Source: Glaciecola nitratireducens FR1064 (lineage in GTDB: Bacteria > Pseudomonadota > Gammaproteobacteria > Enterobacterales > Alteromonadaceae). From it: a stretch of DNA of 64,000 bases. Positions 39,102 through 49,411 of the stretch are shown piece by piece. Every line of letters begins with the position of its first letter. Position 1 is the stretch's first letter. The stretch is taken from the NCBI RefSeq assembly GCF_000226565.1, contig NC_016041.1, positions 3,844,001 through 3,908,000 of the forward strand, given 5' to 3'. The notes beneath the pieces were generated by a model that saw only the letters and a program-made list of their open reading frames with translations, made no database searches and was not told where the DNA came from. The position numbers were made by a program, and so were the translations under genes.

Positions 39102-40394
39102 ATGAAAGTATTGGTTATCGGTGGTGGTGGTAGAGAGCATGCGTTGGCGTTTAAAGCAGCAGAATCGACATTGGTTACCGATGTTTTTGTTGCACCTGGC
39201 AATGCAGGGACAGCACTTGAACCTAAACTTACAAACGTTGCGATAGCGGCTGAAGATAATCAAGCACTGCTCGACTTTGCCTTATCAGAGCAAATCGGTC
39301 TCACTATTGTTGGTCCCGAAGCTCCGCTTGTTTCAGGAATTGTCGATTTATTTCAATCCCATAAGCTCGCTATTTTTGGACCATCGAAAGCTGCAGCCCA
39401 ACTAGAAGGCTCAAAAGCATTTACGAAAGACTTCTTAGCTCGGCATAAAATTCCAACCGGCGACTATGCAAACTTTACTGAGATAGAGCCTGCCTTGGCG
39501 TATGTGCGCGAAAAGGGTGCTCCAATTGTTGTTAAAGCCGATGGGCTCGCGGCTGGTAAAGGCGTTATTGTAGCCATGACCTTGCGTCAGGCTGAAGATG
39601 CAATTAAAGATATGCTTGCTGGTAATGCTTTTGGGGACGCTGGAAGTCGCGTGGTCATTGAAGAGTTTTTGGATGGCGAAGAAGCTAGTTTTATCGTCAT
39701 GGTAGACGGTAAAAATATCCTCCCATTTGCAACTAGCCAAGATCATAAACGCGCTTATAACAAAGACCAAGGGCCTAACACCGGCGGTATGGGTGCCTAT
39801 TCTCCGGCGCCCGTTGTGACTCCGGAGATATTCGAGCGCGTAATGAAAGAAGTTATCGAACCGACAGTCACTGGCATGGCTAGTGAAGGTCATCCCTATT
39901 CTGGCTTCTTATATGCAGGTTTAATGATTGATGCTTCCGGCACGCCAAAAGTAATAGAATATAACTGCCGCTTTGGTGATCCCGAAACTCAACCCATAAT
40001 GATGCGTTTGCAATCTGACTTGGTCAATTTGTGCATGCTAGCGTGTGAGCAAAAACTCGATACCGCAGACATAAAATTCGATGATCGTGCAGCTGTAGGT
40101 GTTGTGCTCGCTGCAGAAGGCTACCCTGGCGCTTATCCGAAAGGCGATGAAATACATGGCCTAGATGATGCTGCAGCATTACCGGGAAAAGTATTCCATG
40201 CAGGCACCAAAATAGATGGTGATAAAGTGCTTACCAACGGCGGACGCGTTTTATGTGCAACAGGTTTAGGTAAAACAGTTACTGAAGCACAGCAAAATGC
40301 CTATGCTTTGGTTGATGCTATTGACTGGCAAGGTGTGATGTTTAGAACCGACATTGCTTATCGCGCTATTGCTCGAGAAAACACCGAGAACTGA
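39102..40394 (+). CDS. purD: phosphoribosylamine-glycine ligase PurD
   Basis: A 430-residue ATP-grasp enzyme (E. coli 429), second step of purine synthesis. MKVLVIGGGGREHAL, GPEAPLVSGIVD, KADGLAAGKGV, HKRAYNKDQGPNTGGMGAYSP and EYNCRFGDPE are canonical. The spacing of 138 nt from purH is larger than in a tight operon, but the purH-purD order is standard. Confidence 0.98.
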   Translation: MKVLVIGGGGREHALAFKAAESTLVTDVFVAPGNAGTALEPKLTNVAIAAEDNQALLDFALSEQIGLTIVGPEAPLVSGIVDLFQSHKLAIFGPSKAAAQLEGSKAFTKDFLARHKIPTGDYANFTEIEPALAYVREKGAPIVVKADGLAAGKGVIVAMTLRQAEDAIKDMLAGNAFGDAGSRVVIEEFLDGEEASFIVMVDGKNILPFATSQDHKRAYNKDQGPNTGGMGAYSPAPVVTPEIFERVMKEVIEPTVTGMASEGHPYSGFLYAGLMIDASGTPKVIEYNCRFGDPETQPIMMRLQSDLVNLCMLACEQKLDTADIKFDDRAAVGVVLAAEGYPGAYPKGDEIHGLDDAAALPGKVFHAGTKIDGDKVLTNGGRVLCATGLGKTVTEAQQNAYALVDAIDWQGVMFRTDIAYRAIARENTEN

Positions 40395-40459
40395 GAAACA
40401 CCTTGACCGCTTGTGTTTGGTTGCTTATAACTAGGGTAATTCAATTACCCTAGAAGCCT

Positions 40460-41365
40460 ATGTCTGTAAAACATCCCATTATTGCAATTACCGGTTCATC
40501 CGGCGCTGGAACAACGACAACGACTAATGCTATCAGGCACATATTTCGCAACCTGAAGGTAGATTCAGCCTCTGTTGGCGGTGATAGCTTTCATCGCTTT
40601 ACACGGCCAGAAATGGAAGTGGAAATACGCAAAGCGCAGGAACAGGGGCGACACATAAGCTACTTTGGCCCTCACGCTAACGATTTTGAGTTACTCGCAA
40701 AACTATTTACTGAATATGGCGCGACAGGCAAAGGTCAGCATAGACAATACCTGCATACTTTCGACGAAGCGGTGCCGTTCAACCAAATGCCCGGTACCTT
40801 CACCCCTTGGCAAGACCTTCCTGAAAATACCGATTTATTATTTTACGAAGGATTGCATGGCGGTGTTAAAACCGATGAGGCCGATGTTGCTTCTCACGTA
40901 GACTTACTAGTGGGAATGGTGCCCATTGTGAACTTGGAGTGGATCCAGAAAATTGTGCGCGATACCACTGATAGAGGCCACTCACGTGACGCTGTGATGA
41001 GCAGCATCGTGCGCAGCCTAGACGACTACTTTCACTATATTACACCGCAATTTTCACGCACTCACGTCAACTTTCAGCGAGTGCCTACTGTTGATACCTC
41101 TAACCCCTTCAGTGCACGCGAAATCCCGACACAAGATGAAAGTTTTGTTGTGGTGCGTTTCCGCCGTGAAATGAAAAGCGTCGACTATCCTTACCTGCTT
41201 AAAATGATTGACGGTGCATTTATGTCACGTATCAATACCATTGTTGTACCCGGCGGAAAAATGGGCTTAGCAATGGAGTTAATTTTAACACCACTGATTG
41301 AAGAGCTACTCGACCAAAAGCGGCGGGCAGGTTACCAAATGGATTGGTTAGCAGAGAACAAATAG
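40460..41365 (+). CDS. prkB: phosphoribulokinase-like protein (PrkB/YhfA-region type)
   Basis: A 301-residue P-loop kinase with GSSGAGTTTTT near residue 11 and the segments GGDSFHRFTR, FYEGLHGG and RGHSRDAV typical of phosphoribulokinase/uridine-kinase proteins. E. coli PrkB (289 residues) is the closest familiar relative. No RuBisCO or other Calvin-cycle gene is present, so it is unlikely to act in CO2 fixation; the true substrate is not established. It lies 65 nt after purD. Confidence 0.9.
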   Translation: MSVKHPIIAITGSSGAGTTTTTNAIRHIFRNLKVDSASVGGDSFHRFTRPEMEVEIRKAQEQGRHISYFGPHANDFELLAKLFTEYGATGKGQHRQYLHTFDEAVPFNQMPGTFTPWQDLPENTDLLFYEGLHGGVKTDEADVASHVDLLVGMVPIVNLEWIQKIVRDTTDRGHSRDAVMSSIVRSLDDYFHYITPQFSRTHVNFQRVPTVDTSNPFSAREIPTQDESFVVVRFRREMKSVDYPYLLKMIDGAFMSRINTIVVPGGKMGLAMELILTPLIEELLDQKRRAGYQMDWLAENK

Positions 41366-41479
41366 TGGTAAAAAAATTGCTAAAATAAAAAGCGTATTCG
41401 GACAACAAGTTAGCTTAAAATTTAATCTTTTTCTGTTCTTAACTATTGAATAAAATCGGCGAAATGCTATCTTGTAAAG

Positions 41480-41552
41480 GTAGTGAAGAAAAAACAGCTA
41501 ATTCGTTGATTGCGTGGATTAGTTGTACCGCCGTTTATCGGCGGTTTTTTTT
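41480..41552 (+). ncRNA. candidate small RNA between prkB and ompR
   Basis: A promoter-like TTGAAT (41446-41451), 16-bp spacer and TATCTT (41468-41473) would start transcription near 41480. About 50 nt later the terminator ACCGCCG-TTTAT-CGGCGGT with an eight-T run (41527-41552) stops it, giving an RNA of roughly 70-75 nt. It could equally be the distal terminator of prkB (stop at 41365), with the promoter match fortuitous. Confidence 0.35.
41527..41552 (+). terminator. strong intrinsic terminator upstream of ompR
   Basis: A perfect 7-bp GC-rich stem (ACCGCCG/CGGCGGT, 41527-41533 and 41539-41545) with a five-base loop and T8 tail. It separates the purine/prkB region from ompR-envZ. Confidence 0.93.
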
Positions 41553-41719
41553 GTCAAAAATTCAGTCACTTTGTTATTTTCTTAGTATCCGATAGGCGTT
41601 CATTACGCACATTTGTGAATCTGACATTATTTGTAACAATCATCGACACATCCCCTCTTCCGACTTCGGCACTGATGACATATAGTGTGCTTTAATAAAT
41701 AAAGAGTTGAGTGATATTC

Positions 41720-42445
41720 ATGGGACAGGAAACCTCGAAAATTCTGGTTGTTGATGACGATATGCGTTTACGTTCATTGCTAGAGCGGTATTTAGTAGAG
41801 CAGGGCTACCAAGTCCGCACAGCCGCCAACGGTGAACAAATGGACCGCTTATTGGAACGCGAAAATTTTCATTTAATGGTCTTAGACCTTATGCTTCCTG
41901 ATGAAGACGGTCTGTCTATTTGCAGACGCTTACGTCAACAAGAAAATCAAATTCCCATTATTATGCTTACTGCAAAAGGCGATGAAGTAGATCGCATTAT
42001 TGGCCTTGAAATGGGCGCTGATGACTATTTGCCAAAGCCCTTTAACCCAAGAGAGTTATTGGCTAGAGCAAAAGCTGTTTTGCGTCGTAAAACAACAGAG
42101 GCCCCAGGAGCACCCTCGCAATCCGAACAAGTTGTTTCCTTTGGTAGTTATAAACTTAATTTAGCCACCCGAGAAATGTCCGACAATGGCAAGCCCTTAA
42201 CACTCACCAGCGGTGAATTTGCAGTGTTAAAATCACTGGTCACGCACGCTCGCGAGCCACTTTCTCGCGATAAATTAATGAATTTGGCGCGTGGTAGAGA
42301 TTACAGTGCACTTGAGAGAAGCATCGACGTTCAGGTTTCTCGACTGCGCAGAATGCTAGAAGAAGACCCTGCTAACCCACGCTACATTCAGACGGTTTGG
42401 GGCTTAGGCTACGTATTTGTACCCGACGGTGCAGTAGACGCTTAA
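41720..42445 (+). CDS. ompR: osmolarity response regulator OmpR
   Basis: A 241-residue regulator (E. coli 239): a receiver domain (about 6-120) with Asp56 in LMVLDLMLP and a C-terminal winged helix (about 140-237) ending [13 protein letters not shown]. With EnvZ it controls outer-membrane porins and envelope functions. ATG 41720 is preferred to the in-frame GTG 9 nt upstream, as the protein then begins [14 protein letters not shown] like relatives. envZ follows after 5 nt. Confidence 0.97.
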   Translation: MGQETSKILVVDDDMRLRSLLERYLVEQGYQVRTAANGEQMDRLLERENFHLMVLDLMLPDEDGLSICRRLRQQENQIPIIMLTAKGDEVDRIIGLEMGADDYLPKPFNPRELLARAKAVLRRKTTEAPGAPSQSEQVVSFGSYKLNLATREMSDNGKPLTLTSGEFAVLKSLVTHAREPLSRDKLMNLARGRDYSALERSIDVQVSRLRRMLEEDPANPRYIQTVWGLGYVFVPDGAVDA

Positions 42446-42450
42446 TCCAA

Positions 42451-43746
42451 GTGAGATTTCTTCCTAAAAGCACCTTTGGCCAAACGGTCGTGTTAATAGC
42501 GGGTTTACTGCTGATCAACCAAATTGTGACTTATTTATCTGTCATTAATTATTTTATTCGTCCTAGCTATCAACAAATAAACTCACTCATTGCCACACAG
42601 GTTGAGCAGATATTTTTGCAAGGCCTGAATTCTCCTGAAAATCCGCTGCATGAAAAATTTATGGAAACCACCGGCACGCGTTTTCATACGATAGAATCAG
42701 CTATGCATGCAGGTTTGCGCGATGCGACTTACTATAAGACTTTGTCCGTTGACATCTCAAAGCAACTTGGCGGCAAAACTGATGTTAGAACCTCTGGTGG
42801 CGTGAATTACTTAATTTGGATACGTCCACCGCAAGATCCGAATATTTGGATATCTATTCCAATGCAGGGTATGGAAGAGAGCGACTTTTCGCCACTCACC
42901 ATCTACCTCATTGTTATCAGTATCTTGAGCGTCGCGGGGGGGTGGTTATTTGTGAGACGGTTAAACAGGCCACTGCAAGCGCTGCAAAAAGCAGCACGCA
43001 AAGTAGGTAAGGGACAATTTCCAGAGCCACTGCCACTTGAAGGAAGTAGTGAAATGGTGGCGGTAACCAATGCCTTCAATAAGATGTCGCAGGGTATTCA
43101 TCAACTAGAAAGTGATCGAGTACTAATGACTGCAGGGATATCACACGACCTGCGTACGCCGCTAACCCGTATTCGTTTAGCTAGTGAAATGCTGCCAGAA
43201 GACCAAGCATGGGTAAAAGACGGTATCGAGCATGATATCGAAGACATGAATGCCATCATTGACCAATTTATTGATTACGCCAGACAAGATCAGCAAGAGG
43301 CATCTGAAAACGTTGATTTGAACAACGTCATTAAAGAGTTAATTAAGGGAAGATTGCTCGAGCAGGGACACCATATTGAACTGCAACTTGCGCCGTTACC
43401 GAATGCAAAGTTACGCGTTATTGGCATTAAACGTGTATTGGATAACTTAATCGAAAATGCCTTTCGCTACGGCAGCGCCGACATCTGTATTATTACCAAA
43501 GTTGACCATCATTCAAAATCACTAATTTGTAATGTACGTGACTATGGTAAGGGCATTCCAGAATCAGAAATTCCAGTATTATTCTCACCCTTTGCACAAG
43601 GTGACAAGGCCCGCGGCTCAGTTGGCTCAGGACTCGGCCTCGCAATCACTAAACGTATCGTCGAAAGCCACGGCGGCAAAATGCTCTTCACCAACCAAGC
43701 CTCCGGCGGCCTCTCGGCCGGTTTCACCCTTCCCTACAGCACCTAA
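42451..43746 (+). CDS. envZ: sensor histidine kinase EnvZ
   Basis: A 431-residue inner-membrane kinase of OmpR (E. coli 450). Two helices (about 11-31 and 150-170) flank a periplasmic domain, followed by HAMP, the phosphoacceptor motif [15 protein letters not shown], the N box [10 protein letters not shown] and the G boxes YGKGIP and [11 protein letters not shown] at 42451 is chosen because it aligns the N-terminus ([11 protein letters not shown]) with E. coli EnvZ; a longer frame would read into ompR. It converges with the DUF808 gene, two bases away. Confidence 0.96.
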   Translation: MRFLPKSTFGQTVVLIAGLLLINQIVTYLSVINYFIRPSYQQINSLIATQVEQIFLQGLNSPENPLHEKFMETTGTRFHTIESAMHAGLRDATYYKTLSVDISKQLGGKTDVRTSGGVNYLIWIRPPQDPNIWISIPMQGMEESDFSPLTIYLIVISILSVAGGWLFVRRLNRPLQALQKAARKVGKGQFPEPLPLEGSSEMVAVTNAFNKMSQGIHQLESDRVLMTAGISHDLRTPLTRIRLASEMLPEDQAWVKDGIEHDIEDMNAIIDQFIDYARQDQQEASENVDLNNVIKELIKGRLLEQGHHIELQLAPLPNAKLRVIGIKRVLDNLIENAFRYGSADICIITKVDHHSKSLICNVRDYGKGIPESEIPVLFSPFAQGDKARGSVGSGLGLAITKRIVESHGGKMLFTNQASGGLSAGFTLPYST

Positions 43747-43748
43747 AA

Positions 43749-44699
43749 TTAATTAACAAGGGCCCCTTTTATTTTGCGGGCGGTGGTTAGGGTTACCAGG
43801 GTTAGCAAACCGGCTGCTATGCCAATAACGCCGTTCAAGGCAATCCCTGTAAGCGAGCCCGCTATGGTGCCAACGGTTGGGAAGACTGACACCACATCAA
43901 CTGAGTGCTCAACAAAATGATGTAAAAACGGTACGCCGTGGGCAATGATGCCGCCGCCGACAAGGAACATTGCAGCGGTGCCGACTACTGCTAGCGTTTT
44001 CATTAGAATAGGGGCGAATCTCAGTAGAGCGCGACCGGTAAAACGCTGCAGTTTATCAAAGCTTCCTGACACTGATTTACGCAGCAGATAAAGCCCCAAA
44101 TCATCAATTTTTACAATCAGTGCGACAAAGCCGTAAACACCTATCGTGAAAATAATGCTCATCAACGACAACACCGTTATTTGTGTCGTGAAAGGTTCAG
44201 CAGCAACGGTGCCTAAAATAATGACGATTATCTCAGCGCTCAGCACAAAGTCCGTGCGGATCGCGCCTTTGATTTTGTCTTTTTCGATATCGGCTAAATT
44301 AATTGAAGGGTCAGCTAAGGCTTTTAGCTTTTCTGCATGCGCTTGCTCATCTTCTTGCTTACTAACAATGAACTTGTGAAGTAACTTCTCAACGCCTTCA
44401 AAGCACAAATATAAGCCGCCGATAATCAGCAGGTACATGACCATCCATGGCGCAAAAAAGCTAATTACCAAAGCGCTAGGTACTAAAATCAACTTATTAA
44501 GAAAAGAGCCCTTCGCAACAGCCCAAACCACCGGAAGCTCGCGGTCTGCTTTCACGCCAGAAACTTGTTCTGCATTTAAGGCTAAATCGTCACCCAACAC
44601 GCCGGCTGTTTTTTTTGCCGCCACTTTTGACAAAATCGCGACGTCATCTAATACAGTCGCTATATCGTCCAATAACGTGAGTAAATTTGCAGCAGGAAT
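43749..44699 (-). CDS. DUF808 membrane protein (YedI type), apparent AUU start
   Basis: A 316-residue multi-pass membrane protein of the DUF808 family (E. coli YedI, 305). [46 protein letters not shown] and [12 protein letters not shown](V)LSAEI are conserved. The family N-terminus is M[14 protein letters not shown]; here the matching codons are ATT-CCT-GCT-GCA-AAT before LLTLLDD, with AAGGAG exactly 7 nt before the ATT. No ATG, GTG or TTG occurs at that place; the first TTG (44672) cuts off nine residues and has no ribosome site. An AUU start is therefore likely. Function of the family is unknown. Confidence 0.88.
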   Translation of the reverse strand: MPAANLLTLLDDIATVLDDVAILSKVAAKKTAGVLGDDLALNAEQVSGVKADRELPVVWAVAKGSFLNKLILVPSALVISFFAPWMVMYLLIIGGLYLCFEGVEKLLHKFIVSKQEDEQAHAEKLKALADPSINLADIEKDKIKGAIRTDFVLSAEIIVIILGTVAAEPFTTQITVLSLMSIIFTIGVYGFVALIVKIDDLGLYLLRKSVSGSFDKLQRFTGRALLRFAPILMKTLAVVGTAAMFLVGGGIIAHGVPFLHHFVEHSVDVVSVFPTVGTIAGSLTGIALNGVIGIAAGLLTLVTLTTARKIKGALVN

Positions 44700-44832
44700 A
44701 GCCCTTCTCCTTTAGAGATAACAAGTGATTTAGAATCTTAGCAACGTACATCCATTGACACTAGAGCTTGTTGCGCTCTGCAGTTTAAAACTCCAACAGC
44801 AAAGTTCAAAGGAATCCAATACAAAACAGACC

Positions 44833-45729
44833 TTAGTGTATTTTTTGGTCAGCAACCACGTTGTCTGCATGAATATTTTCAACATCGATAGCGTCAAAAC
44901 GATATTCTTGATGGCAGAATTGGCAGTTCATCACAACCGCGCCTTCCTCTGCTACTATTTCCAGCAAATCAGCTTTTGATACGTTTTGTAAGGCAATTGC
45001 GCTGCGCTCTTTTGAACAGTCACATTTAAACGTTACTGGCTGAGCGTCGAACAAACGAATTTTTTCTTCGTGATACAAACGGTGCAAGACTTCTGCCGTT
45101 GGTAAACTAAATAATTCTTCATTTTTCAGCGTATTCATCAAGTGACCCAAATGGTCAAAATCAGGATTTTCATGAGACTGAGAAGTTTCACTATTTTCAG
45201 GCACGACTTGCAGTAACATACCACCAGCAACATTGCTAGTGTTGTCACGCTGAGTGCGCAAACTCACTTTTGTCAGCAATTGCTCTGACTGTAAAAAATA
45301 GTCTTCTAAGCATTCGGCTAAAGTAGGTTTGTCTAGCGCGACAATACCTTGATAACGTTCACCGTCTTTCGGGGCGAGTGTAATAGCCAAATAACCTTTT
45401 CTAAACAACTCAGAAAAACTAGACGGTAATTTAAATTCTTCGTTCCATCTTGCAACACCACGCAGTTTTTGATCGTGCGTGCCATTAATTACGACGTATT
45501 TTACCAAGCCTTCGCTTTGAATTTGCAGCGACACTTCACCTTCAAATTTTAGCGTAGCGGTTAACAAGCATGCTGCCACCATCAATTCGCCCAGCAAATC
45601 TTGAATAATAGGAGGGTAATCATATGAGTCCAAAATGCCCTGATAGCTATCATGCAATTTAACGACTTCCCCGCGAACATTGCGGTCTTCAAATAAAAAT
45701 CTATCTAATTGGTCTTTCTCAACGGTCAT
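44833..45729 (-). CDS. hslO: redox-regulated chaperone Hsp33 (HslO)
   Basis: A 298-residue cytoplasmic holdase activated by oxidation and unfolding. The N-terminal part has MTVEKDQLDRFLFEDRNVRG; the C-terminal zinc site is CDCSKERSA (about 237-239) and CQFCHQEY (about 270-273), the four redox Cys in CxC and CxxC order. It lies 27 nt after hslR, as in other gamma-proteobacteria. Confidence 0.98.
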   Translation of the reverse strand: MTVEKDQLDRFLFEDRNVRGEVVKLHDSYQGILDSYDYPPIIQDLLGELMVAACLLTATLKFEGEVSLQIQSEGLVKYVVINGTHDQKLRGVARWNEEFKLPSSFSELFRKGYLAITLAPKDGERYQGIVALDKPTLAECLEDYFLQSEQLLTKVSLRTQRDNTSNVAGGMLLQVVPENSETSQSHENPDFDHLGHLMNTLKNEELFSLPTAEVLHRLYHEEKIRLFDAQPVTFKCDCSKERSAIALQNVSKADLLEIVAEEGAVVMNCQFCHQEYRFDAIDVENIHADNVVADQKIH

Positions 45730-45756
45730 AAATCTCTTCTTTAACTAGTAAAACAT

Positions 45757-46209
45757 CTATTGATGCTTAAATTGAATAATTTGTCGGCGCTGTTTCTTAT
45801 CAGGCCTGCCGTCTGGTCTTGGGCTATGAAAAATACTTAATTTTCTGGCCGCTGCATTTTTTTCACGAAGTGCAAGGCTCTCACTTGTCTCTTCATACAG
45901 AAGTTGTGCTAATTGGGCGCTTCTACGTTGCCCAATAACGTCTTTGACGACTACCGTTTTTTGGTCAAAGCCTGCTGGTACTTGAATTATTGCATCAAGC
46001 TCAACAACTTTGCTCGGTTTACAACGCTGCTTATTATACTGAACCTTACCCGATTGGACCAATTCTCTAGCAATGGCACGCGTTTTACAGAAGCGAGCAG
46101 CCCAAAGCCACTTATCAATTCGCACATCGTTTGCGTCGTGCTCGGTCTTACCCGCTTTACTTTGCCCAGCACTTTTTTTATTCGTATTTGCACTTTTTTG
46201 TTTTTTCAT
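45757..46209 (-). CDS. hslR: heat-shock protein Hsp15 (HslR), S4 RNA-binding
   Basis: A 150-residue S4-domain protein (E. coli 133) that binds 50S subunits carrying stalled nascent chains. The S4 domain starts VRIDKWLWAARFCKTRAIARELV (about residues 30-52). A Lys/Ser-rich N-terminal tail of about 27 residues and a basic C-terminus flank it. It forms an operon with hslO. No sigma-32 promoter was clearly recognised in the 100 bp shared with gspC. Confidence 0.96.
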   Translation of the reverse strand: MKKQKSANTNKKSAGQSKAGKTEHDANDVRIDKWLWAARFCKTRAIARELVQSGKVQYNKQRCKPSKVVELDAIIQVPAGFDQKTVVVKDVIGQRRSAQLAQLLYEETSESLALREKNAAARKLSIFHSPRPDGRPDKKQRRQIIQFKHQ

Positions 46210-46354
46210 TGTCTTTTGTTTACAACTTAACTTTTAGAATTGCGCCGTTTAATTATAAAAATCGTATCACTTATGCTCTTTGCTATTGTCCACACCGTAA
46301 TGACTAGATATGATGGGTGCCGATGAAGTTCATAATAATAATATTACTGAGAAA

Positions 46355-47320
46355 ATGACAGTCACCAATTTATCATTGCAACCCGCGGCGAGAATGTATA
46401 GGCAGCACCAAAACAAAATCATCATGTTGATTGTTGTGTTGCTCTCGCTGTATCTCATTGCATTTGCAGCTAAGCTTACGTGGCAAATTATTCCTCAGCC
46501 TGAAACCTTGCTATCTAGTTCATTTAACAACTCTAACACGCAAGCGTCTAAGTCAACATCTCGTGTAGACATATCGCCCCTCATCAAACTCAATTTATTT
46601 GGCAACCCGGAAGCAAAACCCCTGACCACCGTCAAAGCTGAGGTTACCGACGCACCCGAAACCAAATTGAATCTCACGCTAACAGGCGTTGTTTCAAGCG
46701 CTGATCCTAAAGTGGGGGCAGCCATTGTAGAAAACAATGGGAAACAGAATACTTATGGCGTAGGTGATAAAATAGACGGAACTAATGTAACCTTGGATGA
46801 ACTGTACATAGACCGTGTAATTATTAAAAATAGCCTCACCCGCGAAACTTTGATGCTAGATGGCATTGATTACGATGAAGCGAATCAAACGCGCAAACAA
46901 GAAGCACGACAGCTAACACCACAATATAATTCACCGCAAGCGGCCGACGAATATAAATTGTCTGAAAATGATCCAGAGTTCGATCCCGAGGAAGCATCAG
47001 ACAGCGCTAGGGAGATGCGCGAACAAATTAGTCAATCCCCAACTAGCTTTACGGATTTCATTGCGATTAAACCGCACACTTCCAATGGGCAGTTGGTTGG
47101 TTATCAAGTTTCACCAGGCAAACAGCCGGACTTTTTTCGTGATGTCGGATTGCGCTCTGGTGACATTGTTACCCAAATAAACGGATTAGATTTATCTGAT
47201 CCAGCACAGTCATTAGAAGCAATAAACGTTCTACGAGAAGCACAGTCTTTGCAATTGGAAGTGCTAAGGGGCGATGAGGCTTTGTCATTAGATATCGACA
47301 TTCCGTCGTCTGAAGAATAA
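46355..47320 (+). CDS. gspC: type II secretion protein GspC
   Basis: A 321-residue inner-membrane component linking the assembly platform to the secretin. One membrane helix (about 22-42), a homology region (about 75-165, ATKLNLTLTGVVSS-type segment) and a C-terminal PDZ domain (about 230-315, YQVSPGKQPDFFRDVGLRSG). The ATG at 46355 is preferred to one 45 nt upstream because relatives begin close to NLSLQPAARMYRQ. It is first in the gspC-N operon, diverging from hslR. Confidence 0.93.
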   Translation: MTVTNLSLQPAARMYRQHQNKIIMLIVVLLSLYLIAFAAKLTWQIIPQPETLLSSSFNNSNTQASKSTSRVDISPLIKLNLFGNPEAKPLTTVKAEVTDAPETKLNLTLTGVVSSADPKVGAAIVENNGKQNTYGVGDKIDGTNVTLDELYIDRVIIKNSLTRETLMLDGIDYDEANQTRKQEARQLTPQYNSPQAADEYKLSENDPEFDPEEASDSAREMREQISQSPTSFTDFIAIKPHTSNGQLVGYQVSPGKQPDFFRDVGLRSGDIVTQINGLDLSDPAQSLEAINVLREAQSLQLEVLRGDEALSLDIDIPSSEE

Positions 47321-47336
47321 ATAAAAGGGTCGTACT

Positions 47337-49409
47337 ATGAGGCTGGACAGCCAAAGAATCACAAGCTTTCGTCAATTTTTAAAGACATCTGTTATTGCGG
47401 CAAGTATCGCCGCAGGCTTATTTGCCACAGCGGGAGCATACGCTACAGAATATAGCCCCAACTTTAAAAATACCGAAATAACCGAATTCATCAATATCGT
47501 CGGTAAAAATCTAAAACGAACTATTATCGTGGATCCCAACGTACGCGGTAAAATTACTGTTCGTAGCTACGACTTATTAACCGAAGAACAATATTATCAA
47601 TTCTTCCTGAACGTGCTGCAAGTGTATGACTTTGCTGTTGTTGAGATGCCCAGCGGCATTCTAAAAATAGTCCGTTCGAAAGATGCGAAAACGTCAAATA
47701 TCCCTGTTGTCGACGGCGATATGCTTAACGGCGATGAAATGATTACGCGTGTGCTTCCAGTCTATAATGTTCCAGTGCGCGAGCTTGCTCCAATTCTTCG
47801 TCAATTGAATGACCAAGCGGGCGGCGGTAACGTAGTGAGTCACGACCCTTCAAACGTTATGATGTTGACCGGCCGCGCAGCGGTGGTAAATCGTCTGGTC
47901 AAAATCATAGAAAGCGTTGACCGCGCCGGCGATGAAGAAGTTGAGGTTATTAAACTCAAGCACGCTTCGGCAACGGAAATGGTGCGAATTATCGAAAGCA
48001 TCAACAAAAACCAAGGCACGGCCGGTGCCGGTAAATCAGAACCGCGCGTAGTGGCAGATGATCGCACTAACAGCATCATAGTGAGCGGCGATGTGAAAGC
48101 ACGTCAGCGCTTAATTAACCTTGTTACGCGCATGGACCAAGAGCTAGAAACTAACGGCAACACGCGAGTCATTAACCTAAACTACGCGAAAGCAGAAGAT
48201 CTAGTCAAAGTGCTGCAGGGCGTCAGCGCTGGCATTCAGGCTGAAAGTCAAGGCGGCGCGACTACACAGCGCCGTGGTGGAAATAGTAACCGCGACATCA
48301 GTATCGATTCGCACGAAGACTCTAACTCCTTGGTGATCACCGCTGAACCCGACATGATGCGCTCGCTTGAAGACGTTATTCGTCAGCTTGATGTGCGTCG
48401 CGCGCAAGTGCAGGTTGAAGCGATTATCGTGGAAGTGTTCGAAGGCGACGGCACGACTTTAGGTGTGCAGTGGGTTTCTGAAGAAGGCGGCGGAACGCAA
48501 TTTACGAATGGTGTCATTGGTGTTGGTTCATTGGGTGTTGCGTTGCGTGAAGCTGAAGATACCGTTATTACCGGAACAGCAATAGGCCCTAATGGCGACG
48601 TTGTACCTACCACAACGACGAGTGAAGGCAACCTAACCCCACTCGCTGCCCTGCTCGGCGGCGCTAATGGTCTCATTGCTGGTGTCATTAGAAACGGCTG
48701 GGGCGCAGTTGTGCAAGCGGTCAGCACCGACACTAACTCAAACATATTAGCAACTCCGCACTTAACCACCATGGATAACGAAGAAGCCTTCTTTATCGTC
48801 GGTCAAGAAGTGCCGATTATTACTGGCTCTACAACTGGCTCGAACAACGGCAACCCGTTCCAGCAGGTTGAACGACAAGACGTAGGTATCAAACTCAAAG
48901 TCACACCACAAATCAACGAAGGCGACGCGATACAACTGCAAATTGAACAAGAAGTATCGAGTGTATCAGGCGCAACCTCGGTGGATATTTCCATCAATAA
49001 ACGCGAAATTAAAACTACGGTCATTGTGGATGACGGCGGCACAATCGTATTAGGTGGCTTGATTGATGAAGACGTGCAAGAAAGTGTATCTAAGGTACCG
49101 CTGTTAGGCGATATCCCATTTGTTGGTCATTTGTTTAAATCGACAACAACAAGCAAGCGCAAGCGTAATTTGATGGTATTTATCCGTCCTACAATCATCC
49201 GTGATGGCATTACCTCAAACAAAATCAGCTTACGTAAATACAACTACATTCGAGCGCAACAGTTGAAGCGTCAGTCTGAAGGGATCCCATTAATGCCGTT
49301 TAAAGAAGGGCCTTCGTTGCCGGAATGGAATGATGCCATGGTATTACCACCTTCGTTTGATGAATACTTGCTCGACAAAGAGAAGAAAGCGAAAGAAGGT
49401 AACGATTAG
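47337..49409 (+). CDS. gspD: type II secretion outer-membrane secretin GspD
   Basis: A 690-residue secretin that forms the outer-membrane pore. Signal peptide (about 1-36), N0 ([20 protein letters not shown] onward), repeated N1-N3 domains (about 130-380) and the secretin domain (about 420-640) ending [16 protein letters not shown] and [10 protein letters not shown]. The C-terminal 45 residues resemble an S-domain. It lies 16 nt after gspC. Confidence 0.98.
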   Translation: MRLDSQRITSFRQFLKTSVIAASIAAGLFATAGAYATEYSPNFKNTEITEFINIVGKNLKRTIIVDPNVRGKITVRSYDLLTEEQYYQFFLNVLQVYDFAVVEMPSGILKIVRSKDAKTSNIPVVDGDMLNGDEMITRVLPVYNVPVRELAPILRQLNDQAGGGNVVSHDPSNVMMLTGRAAVVNRLVKIIESVDRAGDEEVEVIKLKHASATEMVRIIESINKNQGTAGAGKSEPRVVADDRTNSIIVSGDVKARQRLINLVTRMDQELETNGNTRVINLNYAKAEDLVKVLQGVSAGIQAESQGGATTQRRGGNSNRDISIDSHEDSNSLVITAEPDMMRSLEDVIRQLDVRRAQVQVEAIIVEVFEGDGTTLGVQWVSEEGGGTQFTNGVIGVGSLGVALREAEDTVITGTAIGPNGDVVPTTTTSEGNLTPLAALLGGANGLIAGVIRNGWGAVVQAVSTDTNSNILATPHLTTMDNEEAFFIVGQEVPIITGSTTGSNNGNPFQQVERQDVGIKLKVTPQINEGDAIQLQIEQEVSSVSGATSVDISINKREIKTTVIVDDGGTIVLGGLIDEDVQESVSKVPLLGDIPFVGHLFKSTTTSKRKRNLMVFIRPTIIRDGITSNKISLRKYNYIRAQQLKRQSEGIPLMPFKEGPSLPEWNDAMVLPPSFDEYLLDKEKKAKEGND

Positions 49410-49411
49410 CG

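Noticed and set aside
40460-41365. Phosphoribulokinase as a sign of CO2 fixation
   Set aside because: No RuBisCO or other Calvin-cycle genes are present, and PrkB-like proteins are widespread in heterotrophic gamma-proteobacteria.
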